A program made the position numbers and the translations under genes. The notes beneath the pieces are model-generated. The model was given only the letters and a program-made list of their open reading frames with translations. It ran no database searches and was not told the origin of the DNA. From Oscillospiraceae bacterium (GTDB lineage Bacteria > Bacillota > Clostridia > Oscillospirales > CAG-272): a DNA stretch of 64,000 bases. Below are positions 1 to 10,009 of this stretch, in pieces. The stretch lies in assembly GCA_015064155.1 (NCBI GenBank), contig SVST01000011.1:1-64000 (forward strand), read 5' to 3'. Each line of letters starts with the position of its first letter. The stretch's first letter is position 1.

Positions 1-1594
1 TCGCACCGCCGGTAACGGCATTGATGAACTCGTAGCCCTTGCCGGGCTCGTTGGGCTCAACGGTGATCTTAACGTGACCGTACTGACCGGAACCACCGGA
101 CTGCTTCTTGTACTTGCACTCGTGGTCAACCTTCTTACGGATGGTTTCCTTGTATGCAACCTGAGGTCTGCCGATGTTTGCCTCTACCTTGAACTCACGC
201 AGAAGTCTGTCTACGATGATATCGAGGTGAAGCTCACCCATACCTGCGATAATGGTCTGACCGGTTTCCTCGTCGGTGTAGGTACGGAACGTGGGGTCTT
301 CCTCTGCCAATTTTGCCAGAGCCAAGCCCATCTTTTCCTGACCTGCGCGAGTCTTCGGCTCGATCGCAACGCTGATAACGGGTTCCGGGAACTCCATCGA
401 TTCGAGGATAACGGGATGCTTTTCGTCGCAGAAGGTATCACCGGTGGTGGTATTCTTCACGCCGATTGCAGCCGCGATATCACCTGCATAGCAGCAATCG
501 ATATCGTGTCTTTCGTTGGAGTGCATCTGCAGAATACGACCCAAACGCTCGGTTTTGCCCTTGGTGGAGTTGTAAACCACAGAACCTGCAGCAACCGAAC
601 CGGAATATACGCGGAAATAGCAAAGCTTTCCAACGAACGGGTCGGTCATAATCTTGAACGCAAGAGCTGCAAAAGGCTCTTCGTCCGAAGAATGACGAAC
701 CTCATCCTCCTCGGTCTTGGGGTTCACGCCCGAGATCGGAGGAATGTCGGTAGGAGCAGGCATAAAGTCGATGATTGCGTCCAGAAGCTTCTGTACGCCC
801 TTGTTACGGTAAGAGGTACCGCAAACGACGGGAACGATCTCGTTGGCGATGGTAGCCTTACGAAGAGCAACCTTCAATTCGTCAACCGTGATCTCCTCGC
901 CCTCAAGGAACTTCATCATCAAATCGTCGTCGGTAGCGGCAATTGCCTCTACCATCTGCTCGCGATACATCTGAGCCTGTTCCTTCATGTCTTCGGGAAT
1001 CTCCTCAACACGCATGTCCTTACCAAGCTCATCGTAGTAAACGTCAGCCTCCATGGTCATCAGGTCGATGATACCGCGGAAAGTCATGTCCTTACCGATG
1101 GGGAGCTGGATCGGAACTGCATTCGCGCGCAGTCTTTGATGGATCATATCAATTACGTGATAGAAATCGGCACCGGTAATGTCCATTTTGTTTACGTAGA
1201 TCATTCTCGGAACCTTGTATTTGTCAGCCTGACGCCATACGGTTTCAGACTGAGGCTCAACGCCGCCCTTTGCGCACATAACGGTAACTGCACCGTCAAG
1301 AACACGCAGGGAACGCTCTACCTCAACGGTAAAGTCAACGTGGCCGGGGGTATCAATGATGTTGATACGCTTTCCTTTCCAGAAACAAGTGGTAGCTGCA
1401 GAAGTAATGGTAATACCTCTCTCCTGCTCCTGAGCCATCCAGTCCATGGTTGCGCCACCGTCGTGGGTTTCACCAAGCTTGTGCGTTTTACCCGTGTAGA
1501 ACAGGATACGCTCGGTTGTGGTGGTTTTACCCGCGTCGATATGCGCCATGATACCGATATTTCTGGTATTCTCAAGTGAATATTCTCTTGCCAT
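1..1594 (-). CDS. fusA: Elongation factor G, partial (C-terminus runs off the window)
   Basis: Reverse-strand translation begins [35 protein letters not shown] and contains DTPGHVDFT; the 74..1579 + ORF is its antisense shadow. Confidence 0.97.
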   Translation of the reverse strand, partial: MAREYSLENTRNIGIMAHIDAGKTTTTERILFYTGKTHKLGETHDGGATMDWMAQEQERGITITSAATTCFWKGKRINIIDTPGHVDFTVEVERSLRVLDGAVTVMCAKGGVEPQSETVWRQADKYKVPRMIYVNKMDITGADFYHVIDMIHQRLRANAVPIQLPIGKDMTFRGIIDLMTMEADVYYDELGKDMRVEEIPEDMKEQAQMYREQMVEAIAATDDDLMMKFLEGEEITVDELKVALRKATIANEIVPVVCGTSYRNKGVQKLLDAIIDFMPAPTDIPPISGVNPKTEEDEVRHSSDEEPFAALAFKIMTDPFVGKLCYFRVYSGSVAAGSVVYNSTKGKTERLGRILQMHSNERHDIDCCYAGDIAAAIGVKNTTTGDTFCDEKHPVILESMEFPEPVISVAIEPKTRAGQEKMGLALAKLAEEDPTFRTYTDEETGQTIIAGMGELHLDIIVDRLLREFKVEANIGRPQVAYKETIRKKVDHECKYKKQSGGSGQYGHVKITVEPNEPGKGYEFINAVTGGA

Positions 1595-1628
1595 TGGTTT
1601 TTCTCCTTAGATAAACGCTGGCAACAGA

Positions 1629-2099
1629 TCAATATCTGTAGTGAGCAAACGCCTTGTTTGCTTCTGCCATACGGTGCGTTTCTTCTTTTTTCTTGAAAGC
1701 TCCGCCCGTGCTGTTCTTTGCGTCGATGATCTCTCCTGCAAGTCTTTCAGCCATGGTCTTTTCTCCACGCTTTCTTGCAAACAGAATCAACCAACGAAGA
1801 CCCAGCGTCTGGCGACGCTCTGCACGAACTTCCATCGGAACCTGGTAAGTGGAACCGCCCACACGGCGAGCCTTAACCTCCAGAACAGGCATGATGTTCT
1901 CAAGTGCTTCCTGGAATACTTCCAAAGCGTTCTGACCCTGCTTCTCCTCTACGAGCTTGAATGCATCGTAAACGATGGTCTGTGCAACGCCCTTCTTGCC
2001 GTCGTACATTACGTTGTTGATCAGCTTGGTTACCAGCTTAGAGCCATACAACGGATCCGGCAATACATCTCTTTTGGTAATACGACCTCTTCTCGGCAC
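1629..2099 (-). CDS. rpsG: 30S ribosomal protein S7
   Basis: [37 protein letters not shown]...; GTG start at 2099 preceded by GGAGGG. Confidence 0.97.
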   Translation of the reverse strand: MPRRGRITKRDVLPDPLYGSKLVTKLINNVMYDGKKGVAQTIVYDAFKLVEEKQGQNALEVFQEALENIMPVLEVKARRVGGSTYQVPMEVRAERRQTLGLRWLILFARKRGEKTMAERLAGEIIDAKNSTGGAFKKKEETHRMAEANKAFAHYRY

Positions 2100-2257
2100 T
2101 GTACTTCCCTCCTTCATCAAAATTATGAAATCATTGGTACTCAAAAGCATACTTCTGTTAGCGCACGTCGGGTGAACATAAACATTAAATTTACGAAATA
2201 CACGTCTGACGGGCTATTTGCTTTTTCGTGTTCGGGATTTCTCCCGCGCGAGCAAAA

Positions 2258-2674
2258 TTACTTCTTCTTTGCTCTCTTTGCGCCGTACTTGGAACGGCCC
2301 TGGTTACGGTTTGCAACGCCCTGTGCGTCCAAAGAACCGCGAATGATGTGGTAACGTACACCGGGCAGGTCTCTTACACGTCCGCCTCTGATAAGAACGA
2401 CGGAGTGCTCCTGCAGGTTGTGGCCGATACCGGGAATGTAGACGGTTGCCTCAAGTCCGTTGGTCAGTCTTACTCTTGCAATTTTTCTCATTGCGGAGTT
2501 CGGCTTCTTCGGGCTGGTAGTAGATACCTTGGTGCAAACGCCTCTCTTCTGCGGTGCAGACTGATCGGTGGTGCTGTTCTTCAGGGAGTTAAAACCCTTC
2601 TGCAGAACGGGAGCCTTGGACTTGTAGACCTTAGCACCGCGACCCTGTCTGACGAGCTGGTTAAAGGTTGGCAT
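2258..2674 (-). CDS. rpsL: 30S ribosomal protein S12
   Basis: [13 protein letters not shown]...KSPALQKGFNS-like N-terminus, [16 protein letters not shown], ends AKRAKKK. Confidence 0.97.
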   Translation of the reverse strand: MPTFNQLVRQGRGAKVYKSKAPVLQKGFNSLKNSTTDQSAPQKRGVCTKVSTTSPKKPNSAMRKIARVRLTNGLEATVYIPGIGHNLQEHSVVLIRGGRVRDLPGVRYHIIRGSLDAQGVANRNQGRSKYGAKRAKKK

Positions 2675-2998
2675 TCTTCTTTTCCTCCTTCTTCCGAAAT
2701 TTAATGTTTATATACAGACACCCGACCGAAATGCGGCCGTGTGATTCTGTCCCGTGTGTTCTTGCGCTCACCCTACCCAAAGCATAGTTCGGGCTATGGC
2801 ACGCAATTACAGTTTATTATAGCATTTTCCCCCGATTTTGTCAAGACGCAAGATTCTCCTTGCGAATTTTCTACCTTTTGCACAAATACTTCTCTGCTTT
2901 GCTCTATTATTTGCCATATTTTATAAGGATATTCGCGTTTTGGCACGTTGCAAAAGGCTCTTTTGGGAGTCTGACTCCGCAAATTTTGGAAAAAAAGC

Positions 2999-3026
2999 AC
3001 TCGGCGGCATCTTCACACCGCCGAGT
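2999..3026 (-). terminator. Intrinsic terminator of the 3058-3852 gene
   Basis: ACTCGGCGG...CCGCCGAGT stem followed by a T-run on the minus strand. Confidence 0.75.
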
Positions 3027-3057
3027 ATGTTCGAAAACCGTCCGCCGAAGCGTTTGG

Positions 3058-3852
3058 TTAAATCTGCTTTCTTCTCTTGATCCGGAAGAACCAGAACAGG
3101 AATCCGCCGCCGCCAACAACCAAAAGCGTTGCTACGACGATAATGAGCACGATTGCCACCGTTCCAAGCCCCTTGGAGCTTTTCTTAGCCAGTGCATCCT
3201 CCAAGGTCTGATCCGAGCTTGCCTTCACTTCTCTTTCAAACTCACAGCGATTGCAAACGGCATCGCGCTTGTTGTCGTATTCATGCCCCAGTGCCTTCTT
3301 TTCATTCACGACGTAGCTGTCATGGCAATCCGCGCAAGCGTATTCGGTGTACCCCTTTTCGGTACAAGAGGGAGCAACCACGGTGGGGATATACGTATGT
3401 CCGTGTGCGGCAACAAAATCCGAAACGTAGGAATACTCGCAAACCTCGCAGGTATGCTTGATTCCGCCGTTCTCGGTACAGCTTACCTCGGTGCATTCAT
3501 CAACGTAGCTGTGACCCTTTGCGTCCACGTAAGAATCGGTATACAGATCACCGCAATTTTTGCAGGTATGCTCGGTATAGCCCTTTTCGGTGCAGGTGGG
3601 GTCAACCACGCGATCCTCGTAAACGTGTCCGATCGGAAGCACCACGTTATCGACGTAGCTGTGTCCGCACTTTTTGCACATATGCACGTCGTATCCTCGC
3701 TCGGTGCAGGTGGACTTGATCGTGTAATCGTTGTAGATATGTTCGCAAGCGTCGGCAGCGGAAGCAGAAATGCCCACCGCCTGAATCAGCACGAGAAGCA
3801 ATACGACCGAAAGCATGGTCATTACAATTCGGAAAGAAAAGGAACGTTTCAT
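3058..3852 (-). CDS. Secreted/membrane-anchored protein with repeated GHxY...CTEKGYTEHTCKNCG motifs and a C-terminal TM helix
   Basis: Signal peptide MKRSFSFRIVMTMLSVVLLLVLIQAVGISASAA; several Cys-pair repeats; C-terminal hydrophobic helix plus FRIKRRKQI. Confidence 0.85.
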   Translation of the reverse strand: MKRSFSFRIVMTMLSVVLLLVLIQAVGISASAADACEHIYNDYTIKSTCTERGYDVHMCKKCGHSYVDNVVLPIGHVYEDRVVDPTCTEKGYTEHTCKNCGDLYTDSYVDAKGHSYVDECTEVSCTENGGIKHTCEVCEYSYVSDFVAAHGHTYIPTVVAPSCTEKGYTEYACADCHDSYVVNEKKALGHEYDNKRDAVCNRCEFEREVKASSDQTLEDALAKKSSKGLGTVAIVLIIVVATLLVVGGGGFLFWFFRIKRRKQI

Positions 3853-4034
3853 GATTTTCTCCCTTGATAAATATTTTTTTCGCAGCATCAAGCAGATTTT
3901 CAAAGCTCTGCCCGTGCGAAAAAAGGACACAAAAGTCCGGTGATACAGAAACATTATAGCATGTTAACCAAAAAAAGTCAATACCTTTTCCGAAATTATG
4001 GGGGCAACTTCTTTTCCTTTTTTATAAAAAGGTA

Positions 4035-4062
4035 TTGCATTTTTACAAAAAAGTGCTATAAT
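4035..4062 (+). promoter_or_regulatory. Sigma-A-like promoter of the 4133 lipoprotein gene
   Basis: TTGCAT-N16-TATAAT. Confidence 0.5.
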
Positions 4063-4132
4063 GGACTTAGAACAGCCTACCCGCAGAGAACGAGGCAAGC
4101 TGTATCATGCATGAATGAAAGGAGAAACTACC

Positions 4133-7100
4133 ATGAATAGCATGAAAAAAGTCATTTTACTTTGCATCGCATTGGTGCTCGCTTTCACGCTGTGTTCCTG
4201 TGAAGCCCTGGGTGACGCCATAGCAAGCACGCTCGCAGACGCCGAAAGCAAAGCACCCGCATCCTCCGATGCACCCGCAAGCTCCGAAGAGCCCGTCGGC
4301 TCCGACGACACCCCCGCAAGCTCCGGCGAGCCCATCGTTTCCGACGGTGAGCCCATAGACTCCGCCGTAACACCCGAGGAGTCCGACGGCGAAGAGCCTA
4401 TCGGTTCCGACGGCAAGCCCGCTGCATCCGAGGAAACTCCCGAAGACTCCGCCGACGCTCCCGCGAGCACCAGTAACGGATTCGATTCCTCCGACGATCC
4501 GGACTACACCGATCCGTCCGGCGAGGTTGTATCGACCGTCAAACTGAGTGCAACCTTTGAGGGCGAAAATGAGTTTATCGAGTTCACCCTGAACAACGAC
4601 ATTACCGTTGCGGAATTTTTCACCAAGTACGTGCGGACCGTACTGCCCCTGACCTTTGAAGAAGCGTTGAACTATGCAACGATTACCATTAACGGTGCCG
4701 TTGTAGACGCGTCTTATGCCGAGAGGACTCTGCCGAGAGATGCTTGGGTCGCACTTGCTTTCCATAGCTACCCGGGTGCTGAAGAAGATCCCGAAGACAC
4801 CAAAGAGCCTCCCGTTTCCGAGGAAGATTCCTTTGCAAGCGGAGAGCCCTCTTACTCCGACGGAATGCCCGGTTGGACGAGCAACGATATCATCATCACG
4901 GTCTTCCCGCCCGCAACCAAGGACGAGCCCGAAACCGAAAAGGATCCTTGGGGTGGTGACGTGTCGTGGGAAGAGCCCATCGAAACCAAAGAGCCTCCTC
5001 GCACCGAAGCGACCGAGTCCCTGCCCGATGATGCAAACGGTGAGCCCGTTGTTACCGAAGATCCTTGGTGGACCAGCGACGATTGGGGCGGCACGGACAC
5101 CACGTGGAGTGAGCCCATTGCTACCAAAGAGCCCATTGCTACCGAAGAGCCCGTTGTTACCGAAGATCCTTGGTGGACCAGCGACGATTGGGGCGGCACG
5201 GACACCACGTGGAGTGAGCCCATTGATACCGAAGAGCCCATTTGGACCAAAGAACCTTGGGAAGAAACCACTGCTCCCGATGCGTCCTGGGATACCCCCG
5301 ACACGGTTGAGCCCGTATTGCCCGAGTACGTATTCCCCGAAATCGATAAATACGGCATCGCACTCCCCGCTTATTCCGACGAAGAAATTCTGGTACAAGT
5401 CGTTATAAACTACGGTAAATACAACGCCACCGTTACAAGTACGGTTATAAAGGCCGAAAAGCTCAGATATTCCCTGAAAGCGTTCTTCAGTGCTTACGTA
5501 GAGGGAACTTTAATGGACAGCTCCTTTGAGGACGTTTGGAACTCCGAGCGGTCTGTTTGGAAGCTGAACGGCAAGACTGTAACCGAAGAATCGGTTGTAA
5601 CACCCGGTGATCACTTGGTAATCACGGTCAACACCGGTGCAATCGAGCCCGATCCGAGCGAATCCGACTTCCCGATCACCACGTATTTCGAGCTGCCCGA
5701 TAACTACTTCATGCAGGCATACGGCTACGTTCCCGCGGAATACAAAACCTTGGGACTCTTCCTTTCCAATGAAATGGAGGTTCCGCTTGAAACCGTATTC
5801 TCAATGTATGCGTTCTACGTAAACGGTGAGCTTGCAGATGCCGATACCCCGATCACCTTCGATTGCTTCATTCACGCAATTCCCCTTACCGCAGAGGATG
5901 ACCCCGAGGACGATCCTACGGATGATCCTACGGATGATCCCACGGATGATCCCACGGATGATCCCGACGGGGAAATGATGGAGATCGTTGTTTTGACATT
6001 CTTCCCCGATGGAACTGGCGGAAAAGAAATCTTCAAGGTTCCCTTTGATAAGTACACGCTCCGCGATCTCTACAACAAGTACCTCAGCTACGGCGAAACC
6101 TTTGACAATACCCTTACGTACGGTACCTGGTATGTCAACGACGAGCCCGCAAAAGCCGGAACCATTGTTGGCGAGGGTGACGTTTTGAAATTCGTTTACG
6201 GCGAAGGCAAGAGCGACGAGGAGATCGATCCCGAGGAACCGATGTATTTCACGCTGACAATCTATTACCCCGACGGCTCGGTAGACAAGAATCCCCTCGA
6301 CGTTCCCGCACAAGACTTTTACACGCTCGCAGAGCTGGCAAACAACTACCTGCTTTACGACGAAACCTTTGATGATACCCTTACCTACGGTACTTGGTAC
6401 GTCAACGGTGCCCTTGCGGATGCAAAAACAATGATATATGACGGTGACAATATCGAGTTCGTATATCGCGACGAAGATATCGAAGAAGATATCGAAGAAA
6501 AGCCCGGAGATTCTACCGAAACCATGAAAGTTATCGTAGTGATCGAAATGGATGGTATGATCCTCGATAAATATCCCTTAGAAGTGCCCCTGGATGTCTA
6601 TTCCCTTAAAGAGCTCTTCGAAAACTACATGGGCGACGGCGAAAGCTTTGAAGAAACCCTGACCTACGGCACGTGGTATGTCAACGGCGAGGTTGCAGAC
6701 GCAAGAACCAGAGTTGTCAACGATGACACTTTAACGTTCGTGTATAACAGCGATGAAGAAATAGTATACGGCTTGGAGTTTTTCGTAGTCGTTGAAGACG
6801 GCGACTCCTTGCTCGGCTTCTCCTATCCCACCGATATCACCGATGAAACAATTCCGCTTTCCCTTTTCGTAGAAGACTATCTGTACGGTGACGGAACCAA
6901 GTTTGCCGAAACGCTCAAAACCGAGAAATGGCTGGTGGACGGCGAGGAAGCAAACGCAAAAACCATTCTCACGGACGGCTGCACGATTCGTTGCATCACC
7001 CTGACCCCCTCTGAAGAACCCATGACCCCCGGAGAGGGCGAAATTAAGGTTCGATACGAGGTTTCCACCCCCGAGATGCTGTTCGGCTACGCAATAATCG

Positions 7101-7555
7101 CAAAAGAAAGCATCACCTTTGAGGATTTCTGCATCATCATGACCGAGGGTGAAATGGCGTGCGAAGAATTCTTTGAGTATTACACCGCAACCGTAAACGG
7201 CAAAGATCTGACCCCCGAAACCGTACTGCAAAACGGTGACGTCATCTATTGTGTGTACCGTGATGACATCATATTTGACGACGAGGAATCCGAGAGCGAC
7301 GACATGGGATCCGATTTTGACGACTCTACTTCTTCCCCCGAGGGCTCGACCTCTGCCGACGGCTCGACCTCTATCGACGGGATCACGTCTTCCGACGGCT
7401 CGATGTCCTTTGGTGATTCCACGACCTCCGACGGTTCGGTAATCTTCAAGGAGTACGAGGGTTCGATTATAGAGGGAGATGGCACCGAAGAAAGCGGTGT
7501 CAAAATCTACACCGCTATCCCCGATGCAGACGGAAAGGTTACTTTGATCGTCTAA
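4133..7555 (+). CDS. Large repeat-rich lipoprotein with DUF4430-like repeats
   Basis: Lipobox signal MKKVILLCIALVLAFTLCSC; repeated ETFDDTLTYGTWYVNG...; SD GAAAGGAG upstream of ATG 4133. Confidence 0.85.
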   Translation: MNSMKKVILLCIALVLAFTLCSCEALGDAIASTLADAESKAPASSDAPASSEEPVGSDDTPASSGEPIVSDGEPIDSAVTPEESDGEEPIGSDGKPAASEETPEDSADAPASTSNGFDSSDDPDYTDPSGEVVSTVKLSATFEGENEFIEFTLNNDITVAEFFTKYVRTVLPLTFEEALNYATITINGAVVDASYAERTLPRDAWVALAFHSYPGAEEDPEDTKEPPVSEEDSFASGEPSYSDGMPGWTSNDIIITVFPPATKDEPETEKDPWGGDVSWEEPIETKEPPRTEATESLPDDANGEPVVTEDPWWTSDDWGGTDTTWSEPIATKEPIATEEPVVTEDPWWTSDDWGGTDTTWSEPIDTEEPIWTKEPWEETTAPDASWDTPDTVEPVLPEYVFPEIDKYGIALPAYSDEEILVQVVINYGKYNATVTSTVIKAEKLRYSLKAFFSAYVEGTLMDSSFEDVWNSERSVWKLNGKTVTEESVVTPGDHLVITVNTGAIEPDPSESDFPITTYFELPDNYFMQAYGYVPAEYKTLGLFLSNEMEVPLETVFSMYAFYVNGELADADTPITFDCFIHAIPLTAEDDPEDDPTDDPTDDPTDDPTDDPDGEMMEIVVLTFFPDGTGGKEIFKVPFDKYTLRDLYNKYLSYGETFDNTLTYGTWYVNDEPAKAGTIVGEGDVLKFVYGEGKSDEEIDPEEPMYFTLTIYYPDGSVDKNPLDVPAQDFYTLAELANNYLLYDETFDDTLTYGTWYVNGALADAKTMIYDGDNIEFVYRDEDIEEDIEEKPGDSTETMKVIVVIEMDGMILDKYPLEVPLDVYSLKELFENYMGDGESFEETLTYGTWYVNGEVADARTRVVNDDTLTFVYNSDEEIVYGLEFFVVVEDGDSLLGFSYPTDITDETIPLSLFVEDYLYGDGTKFAETLKTEKWLVDGEEANAKTILTDGCTIRCITLTPSEEPMTPGEGEIKVRYEVSTPEMLFGYAIIAKESITFEDFCIIMTEGEMACEEFFEYYTATVNGKDLTPETVLQNGDVIYCVYRDDIIFDDEESESDDMGSDFDDSTSSPEGSTSADGSTSIDGITSSDGSMSFGDSTTSDGSVIFKEYEGSIIEGDGTEESGVKIYTAIPDADGKVTLIV
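5042..5224 (+). repeat. Intragenic ~105-bp (35-codon) tandem duplication in the lipoprotein gene
   Basis: EPVVTEDPWWTSDDWGGTDTTWSEPI encoded twice by near-identical DNA, offset 105 bp. Confidence 0.9.
5900..5966 (+). repeat. 12-bp minisatellite encoding DDPT repeats
   Basis: gatgatcctacg / gatgatcccacg tandem units. Confidence 0.9.
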
Positions 7556-7593
7556 TCCCCTCTTGATCACGCATTTATAATAAGGAAGAAAAC

Positions 7594-7625
7594 ACCGCCC
7601 CGAATCCGATCGGATTCGGGGCGGT
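7594..7625. terminator. Bidirectional terminator between convergent genes (perfect 32-bp palindrome)
   Basis: ACCGCCCCGAATCCGATCGGATTCGGGGCGGT. Confidence 0.8.
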
Positions 7626-7634
7626 CCTTTGGGT

Positions 7635-8228
7635 TTATTCAAATTCATCGCGCGGCAGCTCAATCGCTGTGGTAGAAGGCTTGGATTCGGTTGAGGTCGC
7701 GGGTTCTTTGGAGGTTGCAGGTTCTTCGGAGGTCGCAGGCTCTTCGGAGGTCGCGGGCTCTTCGGAGGTCGCAGGCTCTTCGGAGGTCATAGGCTCTTCG
7801 GAGGTTGCAGGCTCTTCGGAGGTCGCGGGCTCTTCGGAGGTTGCAGGCTCTTCGGAGGTTGCAGGCTCTTCGGAGGTTGCAGGCTCTTCGGAGGTCATAG
7901 GCTCTTCGGAGGTTGCAGGCTCTTCGGAGGTCGCGGGCTCTTCGGAGGTCATAGGCTCTTCGGAAATCGTAGGTGCTCCCGACGTTTCGGGCAGCTCGTC
8001 ACTGTAGATCGGTGCAAGCGTAACGGAGGGCGGCAGCTCGCCTTCCTCCACGATCGGATCGGTGATAGCCTCGGAGTCGGTTGTTGCCACGGACTCGGTT
8101 TCTCCGCTGCTTGTCGAATCGGAGGATTCCGTACCGGACGGCACGGAATCCTTGCCCGACGCACAAGCGGTAGCCAAACAACCGAAGCAACACAACAAAG
8201 CAATCGGCAATATGAATTTTTTCAGCAT
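7635..8228 (-). CDS. Small lipoprotein with tandem (SEEPAT/SEEPMT)n repeats
   Basis: MLKKFILPIALLCCFGCLATACASG lipobox; hexapeptide repeats; TTG 8237 is an alternative start. Confidence 0.8.
   Translation of the reverse strand: MLKKFILPIALLCCFGCLATACASGKDSVPSGTESSDSTSSGETESVATTDSEAITDPIVEEGELPPSVTLAPIYSDELPETSGAPTISEEPMTSEEPATSEEPATSEEPMTSEEPATSEEPATSEEPATSEEPATSEEPATSEEPMTSEEPATSEEPATSEEPATSEEPATSKEPATSTESKPSTTAIELPRDEFE
7697..7970 (-). repeat. 18-bp tandem repeats encoding SEEP(A/M)T
   Basis: tcttcggaggtcgcaggc and close variants in series. Confidence 0.95.
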
Positions 8229-8233
8229 ACGTA

Positions 8234-8362
8234 TCAATCCAACAGAATCGGGTCACCGTCACCCCAGAAGCCGCCGCTGGAGGTCAGCACGTCATCTCGG
8301 CAAACAGCCATCAGGGTTACAACGGGTGCGATATATTCTTTTTTCATTTCACAGGTTTTCAT
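8234..8362 (-). CDS. Short peptide MKTCEMKKEYIAPVVTLMAVCRDDVLTSSGGFWGDGDPILLD
   Basis: SD TAAAGGAGA upstream of ATG 8362; MKKxYxAPxxxxxxxxxDVLTSSG pattern; stop abuts the lipoprotein start. Confidence 0.65.
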   Translation of the reverse strand: MKTCEMKKEYIAPVVTLMAVCRDDVLTSSGGFWGDGDPILLD

Positions 8363-8402
8363 GGGAATCTTCTCCTTTAGAGTTTGATGTTTGATGTTTG
8401 AT

Positions 8403-9809
8403 TTACGCAGCAGCGTACTCGGATGCCGCGATACCGTAGTTATAGGTTGCTCTTGCAAGCTTTGCCATGGCGGTCAGATTGACCCCGTCCGTGGTCTTGT
8501 TTTGCATACTGTATACGTAGGAAGCAATGCTGTACTCCACGTACTGCTGTGCAACCACCGTTCCGCTTTCGTTCGGTGCGTAAAGCTCGATCGAATAGAC
8601 GTCATCAAAATCGGTTGCAAAGATGGGATCCATAATCAGGTTGTACTGATTACTGCTGCGCAAGGTACAGTCGGACAGATAATAGATCTTGCTACCGCCG
8701 GCGGTCTTATTGGTCACCTTGATGTAGCAGGTCGATTCGGTCATGCCGGGTGCCAGGAAGTCAACGTACAGCGCGTTTACGTAGTCGAAGTACACACCGA
8801 GCGTGGTCAGCTTCACGTCTGCGTGACCCGAAGCGGTCACGTATTTATCGGTCTTGGTCAAGGGCTCAAAGGTCGATGCCCCCGTGATTCCCTCGTTCAC
8901 CAGCGCATCCACGTTGTGATCGCGGTAAACCTGCGCCGCCGCACCGTACTCCAGCAGATCGATAATCAGCGTTCTGAGTGCCGCGTATTTTTCGTCACTC
9001 AATCCAAGCTGTGCCGCGGTTTTGGAAAGCATCCGCGTGCAGTAGGTCTTCACGCTGTAGGTATCTCTCACCGCCAGCACCTCGTCCCCCAGAATCAGCT
9101 CCGCCTTGATGTTGTCACCCAAGGTCTGCGGAGCCACACCGCGGAATGCGTAAACGTACTCTCCGTTGGCAGCAGGCGTTCCGTCTACCACAACGGGACG
9201 AAGATCGCCAAGCGTAAACCGCATCTGCGCGCCGGCGTGCGCGGGGTCAAGCGTTGCGAAATAGTTGACGGTGATGTCGGTGCCGATCATCACGTCAGCC
9301 GCCACGATTTTGGAAACGGGAACCGGCTCCTCAACGGTAACCTTGCCCGCAACGAAATCAAAGGCAACCGGTGCAAGTCCCGCGTTGAAGATGCCGCCTG
9401 CGTCCTTGGAAAGCGTGATTGCCGCATCTCCCAGGGGGGCCGCGTCAAGAATCTTGAAGTTAAGCGTTACCAGCGTGCCGTTTGCGGTGACGTTCTCAAG
9501 AGCCGCGCCGTCGTCCCAACTCATGTGATAAGGAACGTCGGTAACCGACTCGCTGTGCAACGGATCGGAAAGCAGCGCGCCCTCGGTAACCGACACCAAC
9601 GACAAGCGCGTGGTATCATACTCCAAGGAAAGATACATCGAAACGATGCCGGGATTTCCCGAAATGACCACGGGAACCGAAACTGTATCCCCCGCAACAC
9701 CCGAGGCACTTCCCACCGTTACGGTCGGTGCATCTGCCGCCGATGCCGAAAACGGTACCGAAACACACAAAAGTGCTGCTACAAGCAAAAATGCAATGAT
9801 TTTTTTCAT
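8403..9809 (-). CDS. Secreted cohesin-like domain protein with a C-terminal YGAAAQ-type domain
   Basis: Signal peptide; TVTVGSASGVAGDTVSVPVVISGNPGIVSMYLSLEYDTTRLSLVSV (cohesin-like); LLEYGAAAQVYRDHN. Confidence 0.8.
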   Translation of the reverse strand: MKKIIAFLLVAALLCVSVPFSASAADAPTVTVGSASGVAGDTVSVPVVISGNPGIVSMYLSLEYDTTRLSLVSVTEGALLSDPLHSESVTDVPYHMSWDDGAALENVTANGTLVTLNFKILDAAPLGDAAITLSKDAGGIFNAGLAPVAFDFVAGKVTVEEPVPVSKIVAADVMIGTDITVNYFATLDPAHAGAQMRFTLGDLRPVVVDGTPAANGEYVYAFRGVAPQTLGDNIKAELILGDEVLAVRDTYSVKTYCTRMLSKTAAQLGLSDEKYAALRTLIIDLLEYGAAAQVYRDHNVDALVNEGITGASTFEPLTKTDKYVTASGHADVKLTTLGVYFDYVNALYVDFLAPGMTESTCYIKVTNKTAGGSKIYYLSDCTLRSSNQYNLIMDPIFATDFDDVYSIELYAPNESGTVVAQQYVEYSIASYVYSMQNKTTDGVNLTAMAKLARATYNYGIAASEYAAA

Positions 9810-10009
9810 CTTGAATTCTATCCTTTCAGTAAAGATAAACAATCATATTATTATTATACCTCCATCGTTTCTTTTTTTCAATAGCTTTACAACATTTTTA
9901 GTTGGGTTCGTTTGTTTTTCGTCACATTAACCAAAAATCGCGTCCCGTTTCTGTGCTTTAGGACATTGCACAAAAAAACAGAACGCGATCCGATTGACAA
10001 GTAATTACG

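Noticed and set aside
74-1579. 501-aa + strand ORF
   Set aside because: Antisense to fusA.
4157-5398. 413-aa minus-strand ORF in the large lipoprotein
   Set aside because: Antisense to repetitive, low-complexity coding sequence.
7697-7970. Possible CRISPR-like array
   Set aside because: Contiguous 18-bp coding repeats with no unique spacers. No CRISPR array or cas gene was found anywhere in the window.
7669-8007. 112-aa + strand (GSSEVA)n ORF
   Set aside because: Mirror image of the 18-bp repeats in the lipoprotein gene, which has a lipobox and SD; the repeat length keeps all frames open.
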